Assembly (NCBI GenBank): GCA_013396995.1
Contig: VWZP01001440.1
Location: forward strand, 4,179,151 to 4,243,150
Source: Dicaeum eximium
Lineage: Eukaryota > Chordata > Aves > Passeriformes > Dicaeidae
DNA: 64,000 nt
Reading direction: 5' to 3'
How positions within the stretch are numbered: the first letter of the stretch is position 1; every line of letters starts with the position of its first letter. Shown here in pieces: positions 1 through 11,633 of this stretch. The notes beneath the pieces were generated by a model. The model was not told the origin of the DNA, ran no database searches, and saw only the letters and a list, made by a program, of their open reading frames with translations. The translations under genes and the position numbers were made by a program.

Positions 1-3000
1 TTATCTGTTCCTCAGAAATTACTCAGCAACATAAACCCTCTAAAGTTTTGGGATTCCTTGGGGAGTTATCCAAAATTAAGTCCCATGATAAAATGCCTTG
101 CATGCAAGGGCAGATGACATTAAAAGATCTGACTAAAGAGAAGTTTCTACAATCTTCAAGAAAATAAAAAAGCATTATTGGCAGGGCTTTGCTCTATCTA
201 GGAGAAGCTGAGTTTGCATGACAATCACTAAATTAATAGATCTAGCAAGAGAGGACAATTTCTGGTGGAGTCTCAGATCTCAGTAGAGCCAGAAGCAAAT
301 TGACTGAATCAGACATTTACATCAAGTTGTTTGTCAATAAATGGCAAGAAGTGGCTCCCTACAGTGGTGAATTACTATTTCATAACATTTTGGGAAGAAT
401 GACAGGATGGGCTTGGAGGCAGATGGCTGAACTGAGTTGTGTTCCTTTTCCACAAAAGAAAGATTCCCTATGAGGTGGGTGGAGGGAAAACCCACACAAA
501 CAAACAAGAAAATCCCTTCTGAATTCTGGGTACACAGCTGTTATTTTCAATGGAACCAAAAGCAGGATATTAAATATCTATTAAATATCTAGAACCACAG
601 CTTTTTTCTCTGGAAGAAACTTGGGAACTTCAGACAGAGGATAAGATTGGCTGCCCAACTCCTTTGGGATTAACACACTGAAAATAGCCATAATCCCTGG
701 CTCCCAAGCAACGTATTCGCACTACACTCACACAGGCATCAGCACCATGTATTTTGGCAAAGAAACCAAAGAACAATTCCCCAAACAGTGTCTGGCAGAC
801 CAGGGAGAATGAGAAATCACTTAACAGACCAAGATCAAGAAACAAAAGCTGTTCATGAACCTACAGAAGTCGAAGTATTTTAAGGCTTTTCAGACAGCTG
901 AACAACAGTAATGCACTGTGATGGCTTTCCAGACAGAAGGCAAGGCAGTTTTTAGGTTCTTTACAAGTACCAGTTAGGAATAGGAAAATCTTTGTTTCAT
1001 ACAATCTCAAAAATATACATTTTGAGCTCAAGCACATTTAATTCCTAAAGGGTTTTTCCATACAACTTTGAAGTGGGCAATAAAACGACCATTTGAAAAG
1101 GCATACGTGTAACTGTACCTGTGTTCTCACACCAAGAGATGACATAACTTACCAAAGGTCACACAATTAAATCCATGGCAGAAAAACCAAGAAATCATCA
1201 CAAATATAATACTGACAATAAATCTGCTGAAGTCATCACTTCTTTCCTCAGGGATGAATTTTGCCCTACACTGTTACCAAAGAACAATGAGAATACAGAC
1301 TCTTCAGTGCTAAAGGACTAACGTAATTTTCCAGAGCCACCAATCTGATGCATTTGTCAAAGCACAAACTCACATTTTAATAAAAACCTAAAGAATCAGT
1401 GATTCCATATGTCAGGAGTAAGCCTGACTACGAGGTCACATTATGGCTGTGCTCTACATGAATGAAAATTCTACAATGTGAACACACGTCTCTACTGACA
1501 GTATGTGCACTGGAATACTTCACAGACAACACAATGGGGGGAATAAAAGTAAAATGGAACTACACTCACCTTTCAGAAAAAAAAAAAGGCACAAAAGGGA
1601 AAAAAATTATGACCCATGCAGAAAACTAGAGGAAAGGCACAGGATGAATAAGAAGTGAGTAGAGATGAGCAGTGTTTAGGGATGTCACAACATTATTTTC
1701 CATCTGCTGCACAAAACCAATGCAGCTGTCTGTAAGTTTTTCAAGATACAATCTGGCAGTTTTCCAGTCTGGCATGGAATAAATTTTACTTCCATAAATT
1801 GTTATTCAGTTTCCAATCCAAACTATGTGTAAGTAATCCACAGTTTAGTGTCTTCAAGCAGTACACAGTAACTCATGTCCTTGCACTTTCAGGCTCTGGG
1901 CTGGAATGCGTTACATTATTCCAAACGTTATTACCTGGTGTCAGATGAAAGGAGATAGAAAAAACCCTCTCAACTAGTTTTATTCAAAAAATCAACATGG
2001 ATCCCCTCCACAGATATCTCTACAGTGTACTAGCAGAGTCAGAACATTAATTTAAAGTCTTTAATTCTGCAGGTATTCACAGAGGTACCTACTATTGCAT
2101 CCTACTTCCTCTCTCAGAAAGAGAGAAGGTCACAGGTCTCAAATTTTGAGCCCTCAAAGAAAAATTTCTTTGCTTTTCTTTCAATAGTTTTTCATTAGGA
2201 CCTTCTGCTTTAAGGAAAGACTATATATAGATCTTTCTCAGGTAACAGACAAATCTAAGTCAGGAGAAACCACATTTACAGATGGTCTGTTGTCAGGGTT
2301 TAAACTTTAAAAAATCCAAGGAATTTAACAGAGATCTGACAAATTACATTTGTATTCAGGTTGGGTTTTTTTCCTTAAAACCAGCATACAGCTTTAGTCC
2401 ACTATATTGATCCAAGAGCTGTATGCACATTGGAACAAAATGTGAGGGCACAGGAAGAGGAACAAATATTGAAATTGCGATTGATAAACTCAAAATCTTG
2501 TGGTAAGGTAAGGACAATTTTAATTTCAATACTACAAATTTCCAAGATGTTCCACAATCACATTATACAAGCAAAGTTCCATGTGAAGTCACTCCTGAGC
2601 TGTATGTGTCCATCTGGAAGTACTCGAGTGCCACATGCACAGCGCAGCCAAATTGAAAGATCCTGCCCCCGGTATCGCAACACAACCAGTGCCTGCCAGA
2701 AGTGCTCAGCAACTGTGTTCTGCATTGAAAACTGACTGTGAAGCATCTTCCCTGCCATCTTCTTGAATGGCTCCAAGAGTCTGGAAAAATCCACTTTTTT
2801 TATCTCCGCTTGCATGCGGCATCTTCCCCAGGCAGCGAGGAAGTGGCTGCCCATCACCCCTGCTCTCTGAAAGCTATCATCATCTCTTTTCCTTTTCCAA
2901 CCAAAGCCTCTGCAAGCCCCACATTTGAACAAATCCCATGGTGTGAAAGGTAAATAATACTGTGACACCTCAGACAAGTTGGTTTAACAGGTAGCTTGTT

Positions 3001-6000
3001 ACCTGGGAGAGTAAGAGCGTCTGAAAGTCTTGTGGGAAGGAGCAGTGGGGATGGAGTTAGGCTGAGAAAGGGGAGGGGGGTGCTTCGACAGCCCATCTGC
3101 ACTCCAACCCCAGAGCCGACTGCCGTGACCAGAGGAGAAACAAAAGAGAGAAAAAACAGAGAAAGGAGAGGGAGGGAAAAAAAAAAGAAACTATAATCTG
3201 AGTGGCTTAGTGCTGTCATGCTGCCTTGGAGAGAGAAAAAAAAATCAATAGAAACAAAATTAAACAAGAATACTCCATTGCGCCTCACAAGTCTTTGTTT
3301 TGGCCTTTATTATTCATTCCATTTTTATTCCTAACATCGTATGATTCACAAAAAATCTAGTCTCTGCTTGTACTAACCAGTAGATTATACAAATGGATAT
3401 AGCCTCTATGAACAAGTCCATTTATAATGTTCTACACAAACAATCCCTGGCCACATGTGTATTCAAACTCTAAGCAGATATTTCTAAGTAAAAGGATTTC
3501 CCTGGAAGGAAGAAAAATTGGAATTTATTTTTTTATTCGACACCTGAAGGTATCTTGTAAAGTTTGTCTCCTGGTGCCTCTATAAAAGCCTGCAATCAGG
3601 CCCTGCATAATCAGAAAACCTTTGCAGGGCTTAAGGTCTGATCCTGTTTCACCAGATTCAAACTGAACCCAAATACGCAGCAAGTGAAAGTCAGTCTAGA
3701 GTGTAAATGTATCACGGGGACTTAGACCAGGTCTCAGCAGACAAAGATGGAAAGACTGAGTGAAACCAGCCTCTGAGTTGATTCAGATTGATCCTTAAAC
3801 TTTCACAGGCCCCTTTAAGTTATTGTACAACCCTGTGCCTTTGGGTTAAGATGTCCAATCCTGTGTCAATTTGTCTAACCTCTGCTTTTGTCCTTTTTCC
3901 GGTAAGGTACATGGATTTTCAAAATCACCTTCTAAATGAGAATAGATGCTTGAGCTGGTGGAGTATTTGCAACACTACTTTGTTTCTATTACATTTCAGC
4001 ACATTGGCTTGGATAGTTGTATTTGTATATATACACAAGTGAGAGATACTTTCATATGAGAAATGACAAACAAGTCAAGAATTGCTCCAGTGCAAACAGC
4101 AGCAAAGCCAGTTTAAAAACTCCTCTGAAGAGCAGTGTCAAGAATTTCACTCATTAACCAGCAATCAAATCCCACAGCTATTACATGCCAGTATGATCAA
4201 GGAAATACTCCAGACTCCCAGACTTCTGATCAGGTCTCACCTACCTGAACACGGGCCACCAAACAATGAAGGCTTGTCCTTATTGTATAAAGTGGGTGGC
4301 TTATTTTAATTCTGTTTCCATGCCTTTGCTTTCTCAACTTAATACTCAAAGTGTCAAATTTTGTTTCTAATGGTATTTTTTATTATCAGTGAAACAGCAA
4401 GTATGTAAACTTACACAGCCAGATAAAACTGTAGCTTTTTATTCTGATGTGTTTCCTCTAAAGATCTTTGAAGGACTAAATTGGTTTTTTTAAAATTTGG
4501 GTGATTTTGGTTTATTTGTTTTTAATAATCAAAACTAAGCATAGGCTTCTGGGCTACTAATAATGGCAGAAACTCATTCCAAATGTATTCATTTGATACT
4601 CCTTCAATTACTCCTACAAAATTCTAACTGGTGAAAATTCCCAACCTGAATGTAACATTTAAGTTTGCAGAAGTCAATTTACCATTCAGAACAGTATTCT
4701 AACACCAAAGGACTTCACAACCTAAGTGTTTGCTTTTTTGTACTACAACATAATCTCTTAAATCTCAGAAGATTTCTCTGTCCAACACAAACCCGAGCCA
4801 TTTATCTGTGCTTTGCCTAGGAAGCATTCTTCTCTTTCAGCCTGAAGTCTGGGGCTTTTTTTTTTCCCTATTATTTTCAGTCTTCCAAATGCCCTTCCCT
4901 GTTTTCTTCTTCAGAAAGCACATCTTTCTTCCATAACTCCTCTCACCAAAAACTAAAACTGTTAAGGGAAAAAAAAAGCAGATACAAATGCAGAAGTAAC
5001 TCACAGATGTAGTGAATATGTTATAGTGACCATGAAGCAGAACTGGAGAGAGTAAATGAAGGCAGGAGAAAGGACTCTGTCCAAGACCCTGAAAGCATGC
5101 TAACCTCCTGAGGGGAACTTAAGCAGATGTTATCATCTGGATAGGCAAATCAGCTGTTTGCAGAGTCCACTTGAACCAAAACATTCAAAATCTATCCAGA
5201 GAGCCTAAACACAAGTACACATAAATACACAAACACACAACTCCCAAAAAAATCTGGAATCCACACATAATACAGTAAATCTGTATCAAGGAAACCTTGC
5301 TGACCAATGCTGAGGATATTGCCCACAAACCATTAGTAATATGGGAGAGCAGCTATGCTTAGCAGCATTTTCGTATTTCTACAGGACCCAAACATCCTTT
5401 CTACACATATCCCAGCTCCAAAGACATGTACGCCTCTGGATTTGACTACCAGCTGCGAATCAAGAGAAAAAATACAAGGAAAGCATCATCTTCAAAACCA
5501 AAGCTGGCATTAAGTACTGGAGATAATCCTTCCACTGACTACACTCAGGCTGCCTGTACAAGACATGGGCAGGGCCAAGGTAAGCAGGGCCTGCACACAG
5601 AGGCAATGGGAATACTCAACCTGCCTACAAACCTTTGGCAGTAGGCCCCATGAAAATGTAAAGCCAAGCCTACTTCTGGAGGACAGCTACACAAAGAAAC
5701 TGGGAATCTTTATCCTTTTACACTGCTATCAGAATGACCTGGGCAGGCTTATGTTCCAAGCTTGTAGATAGAAAAGTGACATTTCACAGCAATGCTGGAT
5801 AGCAAACAACAAGCACTTGAAATGGAAACATGACATTGAAGCACCTACACCAAAGAAGCACCTATACCCTACTTACCACAATCTGTCAGCACATCTTTAA
5901 AAGCCTCCTCTCTGAAAGAAGGACAACCAGAACTAAATTCTCCCTTTAAGTCAGGACCATGCCCAAACTGTGCTACACAAGACATTCTCAAGAAGGATGC

Positions 6001-8019
6001 AGCAGAGTTTCAGAAGCTACTGCCCCTGATGTGCAGTACTTGCCACTGCCTTTTCTACAAATGGCAAAAAACTGCAGATACTGTTACAGCTCAGAGGGAA
6101 CTCACCACAAAAAGGTACAGCTTCTCCCTTCCAAATATTTTAAAGGGCTTTCACAGCAGCTTCCACCTTTACCTATCACTGAAGAGTAACTTTTAAACAT
6201 TACTCTTGAATAACTAAATCCAGCAAGGAAGCAGGACACACTTCCTAAAAGACACATAAATTTTTTATTAAACACCTCCAAGAACTGTATAGAAAATGGA
6301 AGGAATGAATGTTTTCTAAAGGAAACTCTTGGCCAACTGCATCCACAGCAGAATGCTCTGGAATTATCTGTCCTCTCAAACTAGTCCTTGAGAACAAATC
6401 ATATACTGAAAAAAAGACTCCAGTTTCTAAATCCAAAATGCTAGAAAGCAACAGCAGCAATGTATACTGGATGCTTTAATCAATACTTTGATATGTGCCT
6501 CCTGACATCAAGAGGTGAGAAGAATGCAAAGACAAATAGAAAACAGTGAGTGAAGTGGCAATAAACAATTGTGTCCCAATGGCAAAACCCAAAAGGCATG
6601 GTAAAAGGTTGTGGAATTATAAAATAAGTGCCACATGCAAACATGGCCAACAAAACCACAACGTAACCACAGGGAGACACAGTTAATAATTTCCCATGAC
6701 AGAAATCAGCAGGACAACAATGCTCAAGCTAGTCAAAAAGGAAGCAACATAGTTGGAACTGTTCCCCTGAAACTCTACCACTTAATTTCTTAATGAAACC
6801 TTTGTGGAAAAAAACTCATAATAGGCAACTTGGCTTTGGCTTGCAAACTCTTGGTTTAGTTTAGAATTACAGCAGATTTAGAAGTCACAAAGATATATTT
6901 AGATATCCAAATTCTTCCCAGGAAACCCCAATGATTCCTATCCTGCTGGAACTAGTATAGCTAATAATTTAATATTAAAGGCTGAATAGCCTTTTCCTGA
7001 CACACTGGAACTCGTATGTCTAAGCATCCCTTCAGAGAGTTTTGCAAGTAACATGGGTAAATCAACATTTTAATGGAAACTACTAACACTGCACTACGAA
7101 CTGCAGTCCTCACCCAACATGGTTCCTTATGTTTCCTCCACAACCTGTCATGAAGAGGAGAGGCAGACAAGGGCAGAAGAATTTAAGCTTTTCCAGCATG
7201 AACCAGAGCTTGTCCAGATAACAGCTTGCTACCTTCCTCCAATATTTCTAGGGTCCCAGAACATACTGTTTACAATGCCATCTCCCCTGCTGTAAGTTTT
7301 AATGCTGTAAAAACATCCACATTCCCAGCAGCCAGGAGTCCACATTGGCTGAATACAAGATTTTGGAATGGACCAATATATTCTAGGGTAGCACCTGCAG
7401 CTTCAGCAAAACACCTGGTTGCAGCAGACCTGCTGCTCAGAAGACCAGGCCACTGCTCTGCTGGTGAGGAGCCAGGTGAGCAATCTGGGAGGTATTCAGC
7501 ACTGAAACACAGTCACCACCTCTGCTTATCCTGCATCCTCACAAAGAGTGAGAGGGAAACAGCAGATACAGCACTTATCTCAGCAGCACAAGCCCTGTAC
7601 TATAGTCAGAATAATTACTGATTACAAGTCCACACCTAAAATATGGCACAATCTAAAACTCCAGTTCTGAGAGTCATCACAGACTTTGTGACATATACAA
7701 TCTCAACTAAACCTTATTTCTAATGCTGCCAATTAATATTATCTCTATTACCCACAAATGTAATTCTTAAGAAGGCCACAAAAAAACTCTAATATGATAA
7801 GAAAAGACATTAAGATTACACAGACAGCATGAGGATTGGAACACTGAAGTCAATCACCAGTCACATATTACCATGTTCAAATACTGCTTCTTTGCAGAAA
7901 TCTACTGTGAACGCATTGTCTTGTTTTTGCTTTCAAAATGAGTCATATTCTGCAAACACACACTGGGTGTTGAAATCCTTTAGTATTTTGCAAGGGGTTT
8001 AATTAGCCTGCCACATTAC
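1..8019 (-). other. CLASP2: Intron of CLASP2, 5' part (8 kb)
   Basis: The start of the intron after the last visible exon; its 3' end is beyond position 1. I searched both the expected next exon and the optional exon beginning RLWGWSADGL of mammalian CLASP2 and saw neither. It contains a 60-nt purine tract (3131-3190), a splice-site-flanked 35-nt candidate cryptic exon (5877-5911) and many unrecognised ORFs. Confidence 0.75.
3131..3190. repeat. Purine tract (58 of 60 bases)
   Basis: On the plus strand only the C at 3141 and 3157 break an A/G tract, made of GAGA, GGAGAGGGAGGG and an A10 run. A smaller GAGAGAGAAAAAAAAA tract follows near 3228. In the transcript it is a long polypyrimidine tract with UCUCUCUU elements. 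It could form triplex DNA or bind polypyrimidine-tract proteins; this is only inferred. Confidence 0.75.
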
Positions 8020-8126
8020 CTTGGAGACAGTCCACCATGGGAACAGTTGGTAGGTGAAGTTAAAGGGCTGGTTCTGCTGCTGGAGTGCCGGGAAGGAGTC
8101 CGACCAAGGGTATTGCTGGGGGAACC
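8020..8126 (-). CDS. CLASP2: CLASP2 exon 23 of window (Ser/Thr-Pro linker after TOG3)
   Basis: A 107-nt exon, phase 0 at start and phase 2 at end. It encodes GSPSNTLGRTPSRHSSSRTS then PLTSPTNCSHGGLSP plus two bases of serine or arginine. Four SP/TP dipeptides make it a likely target of proline-directed kinases. It is disordered. The family has NTIGRTPSRHTSSR where this has NTLGRTPSRHSSSR. Donor GTAATG. The expected continuation (MLDYDTENLNSEEIY) is not found between here and position 1, so the next exon lies outside the window. Confidence 0.95.
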
Positions 8127-9375
8127 CTGACACAGAAGCAGGAAGACAGGGATTAGCAATGTGTTGCAATGAACAGGCAGGAGTACAACAACAGGTCCAA
8201 ACAGTGCCTCTGTTTGCTCTAGACAAGCTTAGTGCAGTTTTGATTATGCCTCTTGACCTAAAAATCTGCAGCTATGGTTCATGTAGTCATTAATATGCTC
8301 CTGAAAATATGACTCTCAGGATAAAGAAAGTGTATGTGCACTTTTCTACAACCCACAGTACCTGCAATTTAAATACACAACATGTATGGACTGCAAATAT
8401 TGCCAGAGAAATGGTTCATCAATCCAGCTTCTCAAACAAGATTTGCAAGGCTCCAAAATATGCTCACCATTACCCTGGCAATTCAGTATTGTAATTACAC
8501 AGCTATTTTCCACATTGTCTAAAGCATTCTGATAATGCTCGTTAAGAGCATAAGTAAGCAGTCTAACTTACCATTTTTCCACTGGCCTGCACAATCTTTT
8601 ATACCACAGTAAAATGAGTAGAAATTGCTCTCAATTCTGACACTTTTCACAGAGAGTCAAAAGGATTAGAGAATCCAGACCATTTGCGTGGAAGCCTAAT
8701 GCTGCAGTTCTAGCTTACACTAAATGCTACTTAGCCCTGTAGAAGTGGCAAAGATAGGATAGTTCAAATTCCAGCAAGTTCCCAAGATTTCCACATTAAA
8801 AAGACAAAAAGTTCCCTAATCCTTGCTGCTCTGGGAAGGGAAAAAAAAATTCCTATTTAAATCTACTAACTTATTCCTTCAGTGAAATAAAAATATCTAA
8901 GAGCTTCATATAAAAGCAAAACATAAGGTAATAGTAAGCATAGAGTGAGGTGACCTTGTAGGTCACATTAAAGATCTTGCAAGCTTCTTAAAAGACAGTA
9001 TAACTGCTATTAAATTGATCTCAATAATAGTCATAAGCCCAGAAAATCTGTGGTATTAGGATCTGTTTTAGCCAAAAAGTCATTACTGGCAGGACTTTCA
9101 AAAGCACCACCAACTTGAAAGCATAAACCCCACCAATTTTAATGCACTTCTCAGTAATTTTTTAATCTCTTTTGGTTAGGACTATATTAAATTTTAAAAT
9201 AACTGAGTTTTTTACTTTAATGGTCCCTATTAAAAGCAAAATCAAACAAAAGCCTCTGTTGCCATATTGCTTCAAGACAACAGTTACAGATAATTCAAAA
9301 TGAACATCTGCAACAGCTTATCAATGAGTTGCTGCCTTTGGGGCTCTGCTGTTTGCAAGGACAAGGGCCTCTCAC
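8127..9375 (-). other. CLASP2: Intron of CLASP2
   Basis: A GT-AG intron of 1,249 nt with acceptor GTGTCAG. No repeat or additional exon was recognised. Confidence 0.8.
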
Positions 9376-9519
9376 CACACTGGTGTTACTGGAGTTCTTG
9401 AGGTGGTTGTGCAGGAGCTTGGTAGCACCATCCTGGAATGTTTTTGGCAAGGCACCAAGTAACATGGTAAACTCAGGAGTGTTCAATTCAAAGAGAGAAA
9501 TCAGGACTATTTGTGCTGC
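9376..9519 (-). CDS. CLASP2: CLASP2 exon 22 of window (end of TOG3)
   Basis: A 144-nt exon of exactly 48 codons in phase 0. It encodes AAQIVLISLFELNTPEFTML then LGALPKTFQDGATKLLHNHL and KNSSNTSV. The LISLFELNTPEFTMLLGALP helix and FQDGATKLLHNHL are the last HEAT repeat of TOG3. HNHLKNSSNTSV is specific to CLASP2 (CLASP1 continues HNHLRNTGNGTQ). Acceptor TTTTAG, donor GTGAG. Confidence 0.97.
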
Positions 9520-11591
9520 CTAAAAAGAAGAAGAAAAAACAGACCATCAGTTTTTGTTCTTTGGAAAGAGCATGCATTCTCTTGGTAGTGATCCTTACAG
9601 TAAACAATGTGTGTTTCATTCAAAAAGAAGACTCCCCTACCAGACAAATCTTTGAAATGTTCTTTGTGATATATCATAACAAATAACTAACAGCAATAGT
9701 CAGTTTTAGTTCTTAAAGCTTAAATGTATTTCTGCATTTATAGCATTATTTTCCCAGATGTGAGTGTACAGCTATTCACAGCCTAGTGAGAAACTCTTAC
9801 CATTGTCCTGTCCAGCACATGTATCAATTGAACAAGTTACTGCAAAGATGTACTGAAAACAAATAAAACTAGAAGTTCAAACAAGTATGAAGACCCTAGG
9901 ACTGCAATTTGTCATTCCCGTGCTTTTTATTTTATGTGTGAATGGGATGAGTTCTCTTCCCACCCAACCTCTTCTCTTTCTAGGAATCCCAAGCTTGTTT
10001 CATCAAACAGATAATCCACCTCTCCTTGTAAGTCTTGACCACTCAGGCTCTTTCAGCAATAAAAGACTCCATCTGAAGTGGAAGATTTATGAGGATGCTG
10101 ACAACCACCATTCACTCTACCATGGACAGGCTAAACCCCACCAGATTTCCTAAATTTAGTAAGTGAAACTGAGGTACCACTGAAACAATTGAGAATTCTA
10201 CCATTAATTTTACTGGACAGGGTTTGCTTTATGTGCCTCAGAGAACTCCTGCCAGAACAGGATCTCCCCTAGTCCATTAGCAAACATAGAGCTCTGCAGA
10301 TCCTGAACTAAGACAATGGAATCAAGTGGGAATGGAAGCAGAATAAATCACAGTGTGCAGACCTGAAAAAGTAATTAACATCACATGTTCCTAACTAGAT
10401 TTCCCCAGCAGCATCCAACCTGTGTGAATGCACCAGTTTTGTGGGCTTCTTCCCTGACTTTACCTCGAAAATATACAAACATCAATAAAAAGAAAATAAA
10501 AATGCAGCACCTTCTCCAGGGGGGGTGTAGCCATTGACATATCAACTTCCACAATACATATCTGGACACAAAGCAAGGCTTGGGCTCACAAAGTTAAGCA
10601 GCAAAGCTGTACACACTGTTATTTTGGAAAAGCATACATATATGCTTAGGAAGAGCAGATACTTGGGTTTAACACTTTCTGGAATGTTTTAAAAACCCCT
10701 AAAAATTAAAAATAACTTGTAAAAGCGTACAAATGTAATTAACTGCTGTGGGGATAAATGTACATTCATTGTTCTCATCTCTTTAAAGAAGGATTTTTCA
10801 GTAAGTAATGTGCTCACAAAGTTGCCATAATTAATTGTATCTGCAATTCCTTCTGGAGTGGAATTCTTCACAGATGATGAACTTGGGTACATAAGCACTC
10901 TTCATAGTGGAGGGAAATCACAGTACCCCATTGTTTCAGTGTGCAAACTGCAATTCAAGCTGTATGTTTCTTCTGCCATCAGCAGCAGCACAGCTTTGTA
11001 TATAAAAACATTTTCCATCCATGAAAGTTTGGTAAGTCTCATCCTTTTCATATGGCCAACAAAGGAACCAAGGCCCACAACACTCAACGGGCTTCCAAGG
11101 ACTGCAGCAAACAGCAGGTCTTCAGACTTCATAGCAGATGGATCATGATGCCTCTCCTGCCAAAACTCTTACTGACTTGAACAGAAACACAGTATGTCAT
11201 TATTCACTCCATTCTAAAGACCTAAGGATGAAAGAAGTGGGGAGATAGTTTCCCCATGGCTTTCTCAACTCCATCGTCTACCCTCCTCTGACCTGAAGTT
11301 TTGGACAACTCTGCCATGAAGCCTGCCTGGTATCCAAGAAGGAAGTGTATTTCTGTCCATTTTGATCCAAGAACTTTTAAGCTTTCACCAGCACAGTATT
11401 TTCTGTAATAAAAATATTACTGCACACAAGAGATCTCAGGGCAAAGAACAGCAAGTTGAACGGAATGCAAAGTGACAAGCCATGCCAAGGAACATTCCCG
11501 CTGGTGAATGGCATGCGTATCCTCGACAGTTAGGAGTGGACATGCAGATCCTCCGTGTCAGAACAAGCAGATCTCACATTCACTGAGATTT

Positions 11592-11633
11592 AAAAAAAAA
11601 AAAAAAAACCAAAAAACCCCAAAACCAAACCCC
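11592..11633. repeat. A17 homopolymer plus C-run motif
   Basis: Seventeen A at 11592-11608 are followed by CC, CCCC, CC and CCCC runs at 609-610, 617-620, 625-626 and 630-633, separated by A runs. On the minus (transcribed-sense) strand this is a T17 tract preceded by four G runs of 2-4 bases. It might be a relic of a retroposed poly-A tail, though no element body was seen. Confidence 0.7.

Noticed and set aside
1129..1190. Donor-like GTAAG near 1130 as a candidate for the next CLASP2 exon
   Set aside because: No acceptor and no match to the expected LDYDTENLNSEEIY peptide on the minus strand nearby.
2854..3288. Minus-strand 144-codon ORF rich in phenylalanine, leucine and serine
   Set aside because: It is the translation of a polypyrimidine tract; composition alone explains the open frame.
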